From Alphaproteobacteria bacterium (lineage in GTDB: Bacteria > Pseudomonadota > Alphaproteobacteria > TMED109), in NCBI GenBank assembly GCA_022825235.1, contig JAJDYI010000007.1, forward strand, positions 62,001 through 126,000: a DNA stretch of 64,000 nt. Direction: 5' to 3'. Below the pieces are notes generated by a model. That model did no database searches. It saw nothing but the letters and a program-made list of their open reading frames with translations, and was not told where the DNA came from. Position numbers and translations under genes: made by a program. Positions within the stretch are counted from its first letter, which is position 1. Each line of letters begins with the position of its first letter. Below, piece after piece: positions 54,681 to 63,905 of the stretch.

Positions 54681-55153
54681 AGCGCAAAAGGGGCCCCGTT
54701 CGCCGGCGTACGCTTCGGAACAGAGCCGCGCAGCCCTTAAACGTTGAATGCTCGAGCCATCCTGACGAGCGCTTAGGGCTCCTCGGGCTCATGCGAAAAC
54801 TCGTTCCTGGAGTGCATTTGGCGGCTTGGGCCGACGGCCTTGGCGGCGCTGCCATCCGGATCGATGCCTAGGAGCATTATTATCCCACCAAAAGTCTTAT
54901 AATTTCAACTGGTTATGTGGGTGTACGGTGAGATCTTCTGTGCCGTCGTGCCAAGTAGAGGGGCATGTCCAGAGCGTTGACGTCATGCAGTTTGCCGTCG
55001 TCAGGCAGCCCGATGGGCGCAGGAGAGACGCCGCAACACGAGCGTGCAACTGCCTGTCACCGCGGCGCGATGCCGTTCCTGGCTCCCGCCGACCTGCTGC
55101 CGTTGGCCCGGCGCCGCATCCGCGCCGGTGGGACGCCGCCCGCCGGCAACTCC
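54681..55153. other. intergenic region, no firm gene
   Basis: This 473-nt gap lies between the CBS gene and the convergent fhs. A short A/T-rich patch at about 54875-54915 stands out. A plus-strand frame (54965-55183) has high GC3 only in its second half and overlaps the fhs end, with no ribosome-binding site or recognisable product. It might be an eroded gene end. Nothing else could be supported. Confidence 0.35.
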
Positions 55154-56830
55154 TCAGAAGAGGCCCTCGACTTGCCCCTCTGAGTCGAGGCGAATGCGGT
55201 TGGCGGCGGGAACCCGCGGGAGCCCGGGCATGGTCATCATGTTGCCGCAAATCGCCACCAGGAACTCAGCGCCGGCGGCGATCCGGACCTCGCGGACCGA
55301 CAGGGTGTGCCCGCTTGGCGCACCCTTGCGGGCAGGATCAGTGGAAAAACTGTACTGCGTCTTGGCCATGCACACCGGATAGTGCCCGCATCCTTCGGCC
55401 TCGAACCCGTCGATCTGCGTTCGAACGCTGGGCGAGGCAGTCACGGATGCAGCTCCGTAGATCTCCTGTGCGATCCGTTCGATCTTGCCCCACAGGTCCA
55501 GGTCATCGGGGTAGAGGGTCCGGAAGGACGCGGGAGTACTCTCGATCTGCTCCAGCACGCTGCGGGCGAGCGCTTCCGTGCCGGCGCTGCCGTCCGCCCA
55601 GTGCGTGCAGGGAACAACCGCCGTTCCGCGTGCCGAACAGTAGTCCTGGATCGCAGCGACTTCCGCTTCCGTATCGCTCGTGAAGCAGTTCACGGCGACC
55701 ACGGCCGGTACCCCAAACTTCTCGACGTTGTCCAGATGCCTGCCGAGGTTCTCTAGTCCTTTCTGGACGGCGTCCGCATCCTCCTTCGCCAAGTCCTTCA
55801 CGGCCACCCCGCCGTGCATCTTGAGCGCCCGCACGGTCGCTACCACGACGACGGCGGCGGGAGTCAGTCCGGCCTTCCGACACTTGATATCGAAGAACTT
55901 CTCCGCACCGAGATCAGCCCCGAACCCCGCCTCAGTCACCACGTAATCGGCGAGCTTCAGTGCTGCCCGGGTTGCCATGACCGAGTTGCAGCCATGCGCG
56001 ATGTTGGCGAACGGGCCCCCGTGCACGAAGGCGGGATTGTTTTCCAACGTCTGCACCAGGTTCGGCATCAGCGCGTTCTTGAGCAACACCGCCATCGCGC
56101 CGTCCGCCTCGAGATCTCTCGCCCGGCGGGCCTCCCGCGCTCGGGTCCGTCCGACAACGATGTTGCCCAGTCTTCGCTCGAGATCCGCCATGCCGTCGGC
56201 CAGGCAGAAGATGGCCATGACCTCCGATGCGACCGTGATGTCGAACCCGGACTGTCGGGGAAACCCGTTAGCGACGCCGCCCAGCGACAGCACGATCTCG
56301 CGCAGGGCCCGGTCGTTCATGTCAACGACCCGGCGCCAGCCCTCGCGGCGCACGTCGAGTTCCAGCGCATTCCCCCAATAGACGTGGTTATCCAGCAGCG
56401 CCGCCAGCAGGTTGTGGGCGGCACCAATGGCATGGAAGTCACCGGTGAAATGCAGGTTGATGTCCTCCATCGGGACCACCTGTGCATGACCTCCGCCCGC
56501 GGCGCCGCCCTTCATCCCGAAACAGGGGCCAAGGCTCGGTTCCCTGAGGCAGATCGCAGTGCGTTTCCCAACCCGGTTGAGCGCATCGCCGAGGCCGACC
56601 GTCGTGGTCGTCTTGCCCTCTCCGGCCGGGGTGGGAGTAATCGCCGTTACCAGAACGAGCTTCCCGTCGGGGCGCTCGGACAGCGAATCGATGAAATCCA
56701 GTTCGAGCTTGGCCACGTTTCGACCCCAGGGGGCAAGGTGCCTAGCCGGAATCTGGAGTTTCTCACCAACCTCCTGGATCGGACGAAGGTTTGCGGTACG
56801 GGCGATCTCGATATCGCTACTCTGGCGCAT
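55154..56830 (-). CDS. fhs: formate--tetrahydrofolate ligase
   Basis: A 558-residue homotetrameric enzyme that makes 10-formyl-THF from formate, ATP and THF. The Walker-type loop [15 protein letters not shown] is clear, followed by [33 protein letters not shown]. The C-terminus has [18 protein letters not shown] with [23 protein letters not shown] at 56830 is used because the longer frame runs 140 codons into unlike Arg-rich sequence; [18 protein letters not shown] matches the family start. Formate for this enzyme may come from BoxC. It appears to be a single-gene unit. Confidence 0.95.
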   Translation of the reverse strand: MRQSSDIEIARTANLRPIQEVGEKLQIPARHLAPWGRNVAKLELDFIDSLSERPDGKLVLVTAITPTPAGEGKTTTTVGLGDALNRVGKRTAICLREPSLGPCFGMKGGAAGGGHAQVVPMEDINLHFTGDFHAIGAAHNLLAALLDNHVYWGNALELDVRREGWRRVVDMNDRALREIVLSLGGVANGFPRQSGFDITVASEVMAIFCLADGMADLERRLGNIVVGRTRAREARRARDLEADGAMAVLLKNALMPNLVQTLENNPAFVHGGPFANIAHGCNSVMATRAALKLADYVVTEAGFGADLGAEKFFDIKCRKAGLTPAAVVVVATVRALKMHGGVAVKDLAKEDADAVQKGLENLGRHLDNVEKFGVPAVVAVNCFTSDTEAEVAAIQDYCSARGTAVVPCTHWADGSAGTEALARSVLEQIESTPASFRTLYPDDLDLWGKIERIAQEIYGAASVTASPSVRTQIDGFEAEGCGHYPVCMAKTQYSFSTDPARKGAPSGHTLSVREVRIAAGAEFLVAICGNMMTMPGLPRVPAANRIRLDSEGQVEGLF

Positions 56831-57114
56831 GCGCGGAACCCGGGATTCTCGACACTTGATGTCTCGCAACCGAAAGCGAGCATTCCTACCATGCCGACAT
56901 GGGGATGGGAATTCGATCCTCGCCGGTAGTTGGCCCGGCCCGCGCCAAGGTCCCTGCGTGATTCGGCGCGGGCGGCGTCTGGTCGTGCAAACCTCGTTGC
57001 CGGCCCTCCCCCAGCCTGAACGGGAGCGGTCCCTGCCCCTTCCCTCGACCCGAATCGCTGCACGCCGGCCACCCGGCCTTCCTGCCAGACCGTTCGGGGT
57101 CGGGAGGGCTGACG

Positions 57115-57951
57115 TTACCGGGGACGCCACCCCCTCGCTGCGAGAATGGCGGAGAACTCTTCCATGCGCACCGCGTCGCCGCGATCGATCCGGGCGATCC
57201 GGCGTTCGTCGGCAACATAGAAGTGCAGTTTGGAAAACATGCAGCCGGAAGGGCAATCGCCCCAGGCATCCCGGAACACCAGGAACCAGGCGCGCTCCGA
57301 GCGGAGTGCCTGGATCCCCGGACCTTCGCCAAGGCGAGCGTCCGGCATCGCCCCCACGACGCCCTCAAGGGTCGTGTATTGCGCAGCAATCCCCGGCACA
57401 TCCCGAGCGGGGTCGAACTGGATCCGATAGAGGTTCGGCAGATGCGAAAACAGGGTAACCGACCGTAGGCCAACGCTTTGGTTGAGGGCACCGAATTTCA
57501 CATGACCGGTACAAAACGGAGCCCGCACCCCCGGTCCTGCGAGGGCTCCCGCGGTTGCCCCGCCAAGCACCGGTCCCAGCTCCAAGATCAGGGTTCCGGG
57601 CTCCCAAAGCGGCTGCGCGGTGATCGCGGTCATGTCGGGCCACGCGGTCCTAATGCGATCCAGAACGCTACGCACCTCTTCGAATTGAACGCTTGCATCG
57701 GCCGGCCGGCCCGTGGTATCGCCTGCCCGGCTGGCACCGGCCCCGATCAGGGCGTGCTGCAGGAGTACCCCGCTCTCCGGCTCCGGTACCCGCTCCACCG
57801 GCCCATGCCGGACGAACGGTGCGCTCTCCGGACATCCTGCGGTTGCCTGAGCAACCGACGCGATGCCAGTGAGAAGCGTCGTCGACAGGACCGTCGCGAC
57901 CAGGGATTGCGCAAGAGTGCGCGCAGGCCTGCCCGCACAGGAGGATGCCAT
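57115..57951 (-). CDS. exported protein of unknown function
   Basis: About 278 residues. The N-terminus is a signal peptide ([25 protein letters not shown]), and the mature part starts near [11 protein letters not shown]. Five Cys residues are visible (in AGCPES, PFCTGH and DCPSGCMF), consistent with disulfides in the periplasm. The C-terminal half contains [39 protein letters not shown] and [28 protein letters not shown] do not recognise a family. ATG at 57951 is used; the longer frame starts with TTG 20 codons earlier. It is divergent from the HTH-PBP regulator. Confidence 0.75.
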   Translation of the reverse strand: MASSCAGRPARTLAQSLVATVLSTTLLTGIASVAQATAGCPESAPFVRHGPVERVPEPESGVLLQHALIGAGASRAGDTTGRPADASVQFEEVRSVLDRIRTAWPDMTAITAQPLWEPGTLILELGPVLGGATAGALAGPGVRAPFCTGHVKFGALNQSVGLRSVTLFSHLPNLYRIQFDPARDVPGIAAQYTTLEGVVGAMPDARLGEGPGIQALRSERAWFLVFRDAWGDCPSGCMFSKLHFYVADERRIARIDRGDAVRMEEFSAILAARGWRPR

Positions 57952-58139
57952 GCGGATGATGGTATCGATCTTCCGGATCGCCCGGCGTTCGGCGGCAGCG
58001 CTCCAACCCAAGCGGACACCGGCGTGCGACGCTGTGCGTCATCTCGGAGGTGGGGCAATCACCCCCCTCCGCTGCAGAGCCACACCTCCCCACGTCACGT
58101 GTAGGCATTTCACCGCCGATGGTGTAGTTCGTAGAGCCC

Positions 58140-59033
58140 ATGGCCCAAGAAACGCACAAGGAAGCACAGAACGACCATCCGCCGTACCTCACGACGCGGG
58201 AGGTGGCGGATCTCCTGCGTGTGAAGGAGCGGAAGGTCTACGACCTGGCGGCGCAAGGCGCGATTCCACACCGGCGCGTCACGGGCAAGCTGCTCTTTCC
58301 CAGCGCTGAAATCCTGGCCTGGATCGAGGGCGCCGGCGACCCTGTACCACGCGAGCGGCCCTCCGTACTCACCGGTTCACACGACCCATTGCTCGATTGG
58401 GCGGTGCGCGAATCTGGTTCCGGTCTCGCCACACTCTTCAATGGAAGCGCCGACGGCCTCAAGCGTTTTGCCGAAGGACGCGCTGCCCTTGCCGGCGTCC
58501 ACATTCCGGAGCCGGGCGGCTGGAACGTCCGGACGGCCGAGGCGAACGGTCTGCGGGCCTGTGTACTCATCGCGTGGGCCATTCGGGCACGAGGCCTGAT
58601 CCTCTCCCATCAGGTGCATGGCGACGTACGGCAAGTGGCCGATCTGAAGGGCAAGCGTGTTGCCCTGCGCCAACCGGGAGCGGGTGGCGCTGCCATTTTC
58701 GATGACATGCTGGTGAACGCCGGGCTGACGGCGAAGGATCTGATTGCCGCCAAGGGACTCGCCAGGACGGAAAGCGATGCGGCGACGGCGGTCGCGGCTG
58801 GAGAAGCAGATGCCGCGATGGGAATCGAGGCGATGGCGCGCCAATTCCACCTGCCGTTTCTGCCGCTCGTTGAAGAGCGCTTTGATCTGTTGATCGATCG
58901 CCGGGCCTACTTTACGGAGCCCGTCCAGACACTGTTGGCGTTCGCGCGCGAAGACCCCCTGCAGCGCAAGGCCGCGTCGATGGGCGGCTACCGGCTCACG
59001 GAACTCGGAACTGTGCGTTGGCTCTCAGCGTAG
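58140..59033 (+). CDS. helix-turn-helix regulator with periplasmic-binding-like sensor domain (molybdate/tungstate type)
   Basis: A 297-residue two-domain protein. Residues about 12-66 are an excisionase/MerR-type helix-turn-helix (PPYLTTREVADLLRVKERKVYDLAAQGAIPHRRVTGKLLFP). Residues about 80-290 are a PBP-like domain (SGSGLATLFNGSADGLKRFAEGRAALAGVHIPEP and GLILSHQVHGDVRQVADLKGKRVALRQPGAGG). This architecture is the group of cytoplasmic sensors related to ModE-like and tungstate-responsive regulators. The oxyanion ligand is inferred from the tupBCA transporter 3 kb away. A start at 58140 ATG is used. It is a separate plus-strand gene. Confidence 0.82.
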   Translation: MAQETHKEAQNDHPPYLTTREVADLLRVKERKVYDLAAQGAIPHRRVTGKLLFPSAEILAWIEGAGDPVPRERPSVLTGSHDPLLDWAVRESGSGLATLFNGSADGLKRFAEGRAALAGVHIPEPGGWNVRTAEANGLRACVLIAWAIRARGLILSHQVHGDVRQVADLKGKRVALRQPGAGGAAIFDDMLVNAGLTAKDLIAAKGLARTESDAATAVAAGEADAAMGIEAMARQFHLPFLPLVEERFDLLIDRRAYFTEPVQTLLAFAREDPLQRKAASMGGYRLTELGTVRWLSA

Positions 59034-59144
59034 CAATCGAAACAGGCCAGGCGGACCACCCACAACGTTGCAAACCGGAAGCTTGTCGCAGGGCTTGAGG
59101 CCGCCATGCACCAGGCCTTGCGGCCGGACGGTGCCGCGGCTTCC

Positions 59145-59762
59145 CTAGCGCCCGCCGAAATGGCGTCGCCAGATCGGCCCCACGACCGGATGGCAGCGGA
59201 CCTCCTCCGCAATCCGGGCCACCCGAGGGGCCTCGACATCACCTGGCCACCAGGCCAGGAACATGGCGATATAGATGTCGGCGACCGTCATCTCTTCGCC
59301 GAGCAGAAACGTTCCCTCAACATTCGCATCGATAAGGGCTATCGCCTCGCACATGCGGCGGGACGCGGCGCTCCGCAGCGCGTCGTGCCCCGCTGGATCA
59401 TCGGTAAAGCGGAACGGATACGCCCGCCGCAATACCGCCTCGTAGAGATTGACATTCGCGAAGACGATCCAACGCAGGAATGCCCCATGCATTGGCGTTC
59501 CGGGGCGAGGTCCGAGAGGCTTGTCCGGAAAACAGAGCGCCAGATGGATCAGGATCGCGGACGTCTCCGTCATCGTCGATCCGTTCGGCAGGATCAACGT
59601 TGGCACCTGGCCCCAGGGATTGGTCGCGCGGAAGCTCTCGGGCAGCGGCGTACCTGCCCGCGATTCCAGTTCGGCCAGAGTGAACGGTGCGTCGGCCAGC
59701 GTCAGAGCCGCCTCTACGACGAGGCCGCCAGACCCCGGCCGATTATGGAGCGTGTAGCCCAT
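59145..59762 (-). CDS. glutathione S-transferase family protein
   Basis: A 205-residue GST. The thioredoxin-like N-terminal domain begins MGYTLHNRPGSGGLVVEAALTLADAPF and contains the cis-Pro block NPWGQVPTLILPNGSTMTETSAILIHLAL, with the glutathione-binding Glu-Ser pair replaced by Glu-Thr-Ser. The C-terminal helical domain includes LLGEEMTVADIYIAMFLAWWP with the N-cap Asp. ATG at 59762 gives the usual start; the longer frame is not used. It is 152 nt downstream of tupA in the same direction. Confidence 0.87.
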   Translation of the reverse strand: MGYTLHNRPGSGGLVVEAALTLADAPFTLAELESRAGTPLPESFRATNPWGQVPTLILPNGSTMTETSAILIHLALCFPDKPLGPRPGTPMHGAFLRWIVFANVNLYEAVLRRAYPFRFTDDPAGHDALRSAASRRMCEAIALIDANVEGTFLLGEEMTVADIYIAMFLAWWPGDVEAPRVARIAEEVRCHPVVGPIWRRHFGGR

Positions 59763-59914
59763 GTCTCCGCCTGCCGCACACGCGGGCGTCCGCCGCAACC
59801 TGATATTGATCTTAGCGCGGGCACCGGCCCTGCAGAGGCTCTCCGGGAAACGCCGCGCAGTGCTGCAGGACGATGATGGGTCCCGCGCCGCCAAGCAGCG
59901 GGCGTCCGCAGCGC

Positions 59915-60763
59915 CTACGGCTGCTTCATCGCGTTGGGGAAGAACACCTGCCGGCCGTCGACCCGGTAGGAAGCGATTGCCGCCTGGCCTTCCGTCGAAA
60001 GGACCCAGTTCACGAATGTCTCACCGAGGCGGGCCTTGACGTTCGGGTGCCGGTCCGCATTGACGAGGATGATGCCGTACTGGTTGAACAACCGCGGGTC
60101 CCCTTCGACCATGATCCGGTAGTCGCGCCTGTTGCCGAAGCTGACCCAAGTGGCGCGGTCAGCCATGACGTACGCACCGAGGCCGATCGCGGTGTTCAGC
60201 GTGGCGCCCATTCCGGCGCCGGTCTCCCGGTACCAGCCGCCAGACGCCGCCGCTGCATCGATTCCCGCTTCTCGCCAGAGTCGCAGTTCAGCCTTGTGCG
60301 TGCCGCTGTCGTCTCCGCGCGAGGCAAACGGCGCGCCGGAAGCAGCGATCTTCCGGAAGGCTGCCAAGACGTCCGCCATGGCGGCGACGCCAGCCGGGTC
60401 GCCCGGCGGCCCCACGACCACGAAATCGTTGTACATGACGTCTGCCCGACTCACGCCGTGGCCGTCCGCGACGAACTGTTCCTCGGCCTGTCGGTCGTGC
60501 ACCAGCAACACGTCACCGTCACCGTTCGCCGCGTTCTTGATCGCCTGGCCGGTGCCAACCGCGACAACGCGCACTTCGATACCTGTCTCTTCCCGAAATA
60601 CCGGCAGGATGCTGTCGAAGAGCCCGGAGTGCTCCGCCGACGTCGTTGACTGCACGACGATGTACTCGTCCGCGGCGACCGTCGGACCGCTCGGTCCGAA
60701 GACCGCCACAACCAGGACGGCAAGGCCTCGCACCGCCCCTCTCGTCCTGCGGGACGCTGTCAT
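59915..60763 (-). CDS. tupA: tungstate-type ABC transporter substrate-binding protein
   Basis: A 282-residue periplasmic binding protein. A signal peptide (GLAVLVVAVFGPSGPTVAAD) is followed by YIVVQSTTSAEHSGLFDSILPVF, matching the TTTS-x-SGL oxyanion-binding start of TupA. Later landmarks are GTGQAIKNAANGDGDVLLVHD, FASRGDDSGTHKAELRLW with oxyanion-binding Ser and Thr, and LFNQYGIILVNADRHPNVK. This points to tungstate rather than molybdate. ATG at 60763 gives the signal peptide. It overlaps nothing and lies 17 nt after the ATPase gene. Confidence 0.92.
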   Translation of the reverse strand: MTASRRTRGAVRGLAVLVVAVFGPSGPTVAADEYIVVQSTTSAEHSGLFDSILPVFREETGIEVRVVAVGTGQAIKNAANGDGDVLLVHDRQAEEQFVADGHGVSRADVMYNDFVVVGPPGDPAGVAAMADVLAAFRKIAASGAPFASRGDDSGTHKAELRLWREAGIDAAAASGGWYRETGAGMGATLNTAIGLGAYVMADRATWVSFGNRRDYRIMVEGDPRLFNQYGIILVNADRHPNVKARLGETFVNWVLSTEGQAAIASYRVDGRQVFFPNAMKQP

Positions 60764-60780
60764 TCCCCGGGCCCTTCGCG

Positions 60781-61566
60781 TTACGACGACGAATCCAGAT
60801 ACAGGCGGCCCTCCAGCCAGGCGCGGGCCGCCTCCGAGCGGGGCGTGTTCAACACGTGCGATGCGCAACCGGTCTCCACCACCCGACCGGCGTGCATGAA
60901 GATCAGGTCGTCACCGAGACGGCGTGCCTGACCTGCGTCATGGGTCGCGAGGACAATGGTGACCCCGTCGGCGTGCGCTTCACGGATCAACTGCTCAACC
61001 GCGTGGGTGGAAACCGGGTCCAGGCTCGCCGTCGGCTCGTCAAGAAACAGGGCCCGGGGCGCGCATGCAAGCGCGCGGGCTACCGCAAGCCGCTGCTGCT
61101 CTCCTGCGGACAGCACCCGCGCCGGACGGGTCGCGAGACCGTCGAGGCGTGCCCGCTCCATCGCCTTGGCTTCGCGCACCGAACGTTCGGAGCCCGTGAA
61201 GCCGCGCACCGCCAGCGCGAAACGGAGATTGGCAAGAACGGAGCGGCGCAGCATGACCGGGCGCTGAAACACCATCGCTTGGGCGTGCCGGCCCCGTCGG
61301 TCGAGCGGCCGTCCCCGCCAGAGCACCTCCCCCTTGGTGGGGCGGATGAGACCGTGCAGGAGGCGCAGCAGCAGGCTCTTGCCCGTCCCGTTGGCGCCCA
61401 TGACGATGGTCCGCCGGCCGGAGCGGATATCGATATCGATTCCGTCGATGAGGCGCTTCCCGCCCCCATCGAAGCAGAGGCCGCGGGCCTGCAGCAGCGC
61501 CTCGGGCGGGGCTGCTTCCCGCCACGCGGTTGCTGGTGCACCCACGTTGAATTCCGTCTCAAGCAT
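60781..61566 (-). CDS. tupC: tungstate-type ABC transporter ATP-binding protein
   Basis: A 261-residue ABC ATPase. Walker A is GANGTGKSLLLR, the signature is LSAGEQQRLAVARAL, Walker B is ALFLDEPTASLD, and the H-loop is LATHDAGQA. It overlaps the permease gene by 8 nt. The order permease-ATPase-binding protein matches tup operons. The regulator at 58140-59033 is the likely sensor for this operon. Confidence 0.9.
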   Translation of the reverse strand: MLETEFNVGAPATAWREAAPPEALLQARGLCFDGGGKRLIDGIDIDIRSGRRTIVMGANGTGKSLLLRLLHGLIRPTKGEVLWRGRPLDRRGRHAQAMVFQRPVMLRRSVLANLRFALAVRGFTGSERSVREAKAMERARLDGLATRPARVLSAGEQQRLAVARALACAPRALFLDEPTASLDPVSTHAVEQLIREAHADGVTIVLATHDAGQARRLGDDLIFMHAGRVVETGCASHVLNTPRSEAARAWLEGRLYLDSSS

Positions 61567-62266
61567 AGGTCATCCGTGCGGCCGAGGCCCTGAACGTCAT
61601 GACGGCACCGTTCACGACCAGCGCGATCACGAGCAGGACGACACCGAGCGCGAGCGCGAATTCCAGATTGCCCTTCGAAGTTTCCAGCGCAATGGTCGTA
61701 GTCATCACGCGGGTGACGTGGTTGATGTTGCCACCGACGATGATCACGGCACCCACCTCGGCAACCGCGCGTCCGAAGCCCGCGAGCGCCACCGTTAGCA
61801 GACTGAGCCGCGCATCCCACAAGAGCGCGACAACGCGATCAAACGGCCGGACCTCGAGCGACGCAAACTGCTCCGCATAGTCCGTGTGGAGGTCTTCAAC
61901 AACTTGCCGCGTCAATGCCGCGACGATGGGAGTGACCAGGATGGTCTGGGCAATGATCATGGCGGTGGGCGTGTAGAGCAGGCCGAGCGGCCCGAGCGGT
62001 CCCGTCGCGGACAGCATCATGTAGACCATCAGGCCCACGACCACCGGCGGCAGCCCCATCAGCGCGTTGAGCACGAGCCCCGCCAACGATCGCCCCGGGA
62101 ATCGGAGTGCGCCCACCACAGCGCCAAGCGGCAAACCGATCAAGCAAGCGGCCGCAACTGCAGTCAGCGTGACTCGGAGCGAGAGGCCAATGATCTCCAG
62201 GAGGTCGGCGTCCAAGGCCATGATCAGGCCCGCGGCTTCACCCAGGCTCCCCATAAAGCTACCCAT
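61559..62266 (-). CDS. tupB: tungstate-type ABC transporter permease
   Basis: A 235-residue permease with five to six spans. Landmarks are GLSLRVTLTAVAAACLIGLPLGAVVGA (first spans) and DFERVVALLWDARLSLLTVALAGFGRAVAEVGAVIIVGGN-like coupling region (here PFDRVVALLWDARLSL), including the EAA-type loop GRAVAEVGA. ATG at 62266 is chosen for GAGGG about 9 nt upstream; a longer frame includes a repeat-rich leader. The leader contains inverted repeats. Confidence 0.9.
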   Translation of the reverse strand: MGSFMGSLGEAAGLIMALDADLLEIIGLSLRVTLTAVAAACLIGLPLGAVVGALRFPGRSLAGLVLNALMGLPPVVVGLMVYMMLSATGPLGPLGLLYTPTAMIIAQTILVTPIVAALTRQVVEDLHTDYAEQFASLEVRPFDRVVALLWDARLSLLTVALAGFGRAVAEVGAVIIVGGNINHVTRVMTTTIALETSKGNLEFALALGVVLLVIALVVNGAVMTFRASAARMTYA

Positions 62267-62622
62267 CCCTGCATTCCCTCCTGCTTTACGGAAGAAATAC
62301 AGGAAAGCAGCGTCAAATCCACTGTAAGTGGAGGCGCTTCGGCCGGTTCGAAGGTGTGCACTGCTGGAGGCCGCGCCGCCGGCCACGCGTCCAGATCATG
62401 CGCGATGCGCGCGAGCCGAGCTCCGAGCAACCCGAAGCAGTGCGCGAAGGCCGCCGTCATGGCCGGCCCCCGGGCGGAAGCGCTGTCCAGCGTCCGCCCC
62501 CCAGCAGCCGGTGGTCACGCGCACCATGCCGAACGTAGCGCTGACCCGCTCCGGCCGGCGGGCTCGCCCGGGGGGCCAATGCGGGAAAGGCGTCTCGGCG
62601 GGGCCGGAAGCGCGCGGGACTG
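62267..62622. promoter_or_regulatory. leader of the tup operon with two inverted repeats
   Basis: This 356-nt gap lies between epoxide hydrolase and tupB. It holds TCCACT-GTA-AGTGGA (62318-62332) and CTGCTTT-N16-AAAGCAG (62281-62310), the second ending next to the tupB ribosome-binding site. The palindrome about 50-70 nt before tupB is a good operator candidate. The hairpin next to the ribosome-binding site could affect translation. No gene is seen in the rest of the gap. Confidence 0.5.
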
Positions 62623-63786
62623 TCAGTTGCTGCCGCGCAGGGGCCGCAGGAAACGCAGGACGTCGCCAGCAAGTGCCTCCGGTTGCTCCATGGCAGCGAA
62701 ATGACCGCCCTTTTCCATGACCGTCCACTGGCGGATGTCCGTGTAGGTCTCGGCGGCCAGTGACCGTGGTGGCCGAAGAATTTCCTTTGGGAACGCGGCG
62801 TACGCGGCGGGTACGTCAATCGTGCGGTCCCTTGGAATCGGCCACGGGCTGTGCCGGCGTGCGTAGTACGGCCAGAAAGAGGAGCCGATCGCGCCGGTAA
62901 ACCAGTACAGGCTGATATTCGCCAGCAGGTCGTCCCGCGCAATCACCGACAGCACGTCGCCGTCGGAATCGGTCCAGCGGTCAAATTTCTCGCCAATCCA
63001 CGCAGCGAGGCCGGCCGGTGAATCGGTAAGCCCATATGCCAGCGTCTGTGGACGAGTCCCCTGAATCCACTGGTAACCGGTCTCTTCCCTGAGAAACTCC
63101 TCCAGCTCCTCCCGCCACGCGCGCAGGTCAGGCGCCGCGGGATCCAACTGCAGGGGATCACGGCGGACCGGCATCATGTTGAGATGCAGCCCGACAACGC
63201 GCTGCGGCCATTCCAAGGCGATACGAGACGAGATGAATGCCCCCCAATCGCCCCCCTGCACGGCGTAACGTTCGTAGCCCAGAACCTCCGTCATCAGTGT
63301 GGAAAAGCAGTCGGCGATCTCCTCTGCGGAAAAACGCTTCTGGCCCGGCCTGAATGACAGGCCGTATCCAGGCAGAGAAGGGGCTACCACGGTCACCGCG
63401 TCTGCAGCGTCGCCGCCAAAACGGGCCGGGTCCGTGAGGCGTGGGATCAACTGCAGAAACTCGAACACCGATCCGGGCCAGCCGTGTGACAGCAGAAGGG
63501 GGAGCGGAGCGGGGCCTTGGCCCTGCACGTGCAGGAAATGCAGATCAATGCCCGATACCGGTACCTTGAATTGCGGGAACGCATTGAGGCGCGTTTCCGC
63601 AGCGCGCCAGTCGAACTCGTTTCGCCAATAGCGCACCAGATCTCTCAGCCAGTCGACGTCGGTTCCGTACGCCCAGGGGCTGCCCGGTGCCTGGTCGGGA
63701 AACCGCGTGCGCTCAAGCCGTGCGCGCAGATCCTCGATAGCCGCCTCGGGCACCGACAGCGTGAATGGTTCGGGATGGTCAGACAT
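62623..63786 (-). CDS. epoxide hydrolase (alpha/beta fold, EHN domain)
   Basis: A 387-residue microsomal-type epoxide hydrolase. The N-terminal EHN region spans MSDHPEPFTLSVPEAAIEDLRARLERTRFPDQ to LNAFPQFKVPVSG. The oxyanion-hole motif is LLSHGWPGSVFEFL, the nucleophile Asp is in VQGGDWGAFISSRIAL, and the catalytic His in EKGGHFAAMEQPEAL. It opens epoxides to vicinal diols in the cytoplasm; the substrate cannot be predicted. No obvious functional tie to its tup neighbours. Confidence 0.92.
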   Translation of the reverse strand: MSDHPEPFTLSVPEAAIEDLRARLERTRFPDQAPGSPWAYGTDVDWLRDLVRYWRNEFDWRAAETRLNAFPQFKVPVSGIDLHFLHVQGQGPAPLPLLLSHGWPGSVFEFLQLIPRLTDPARFGGDAADAVTVVAPSLPGYGLSFRPGQKRFSAEEIADCFSTLMTEVLGYERYAVQGGDWGAFISSRIALEWPQRVVGLHLNMMPVRRDPLQLDPAAPDLRAWREELEEFLREETGYQWIQGTRPQTLAYGLTDSPAGLAAWIGEKFDRWTDSDGDVLSVIARDDLLANISLYWFTGAIGSSFWPYYARRHSPWPIPRDRTIDVPAAYAAFPKEILRPPRSLAAETYTDIRQWTVMEKGGHFAAMEQPEALAGDVLRFLRPLRGSN

Positions 63787-63809
63787 GCATCGGTTCCCAA
63801 CATTCTCAA

Positions 63810-63836
63810 GAGCCGCTCACCCGAAGGCGGCGGCTC
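63810..63836 (-). terminator. hairpin between epoxide hydrolase and the right-edge gene
   Basis: GAGCCGC at 63810-63816 pairs with GCGGCTC at 63830-63836 around 13 nt. On the minus strand this could end transcription of the partial gene to the right before the epoxide hydrolase. There is no U run. Confidence 0.3.
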
Positions 63837-63905
63837 GATGGAGCGGATAGGTCATTGCCCAGCCAGGTGTCAAGGCTGGCAGCCGTACGAGCACGCCTCC
63901 CCGAC

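Noticed and set aside
54965-55183. Plus-strand frame of 72 codons overlapping the end of fhs
   Set aside because: Coding-like third positions only in the second half, no ribosome-binding site, and no recognisable product; possibly a gene remnant but not supportable.
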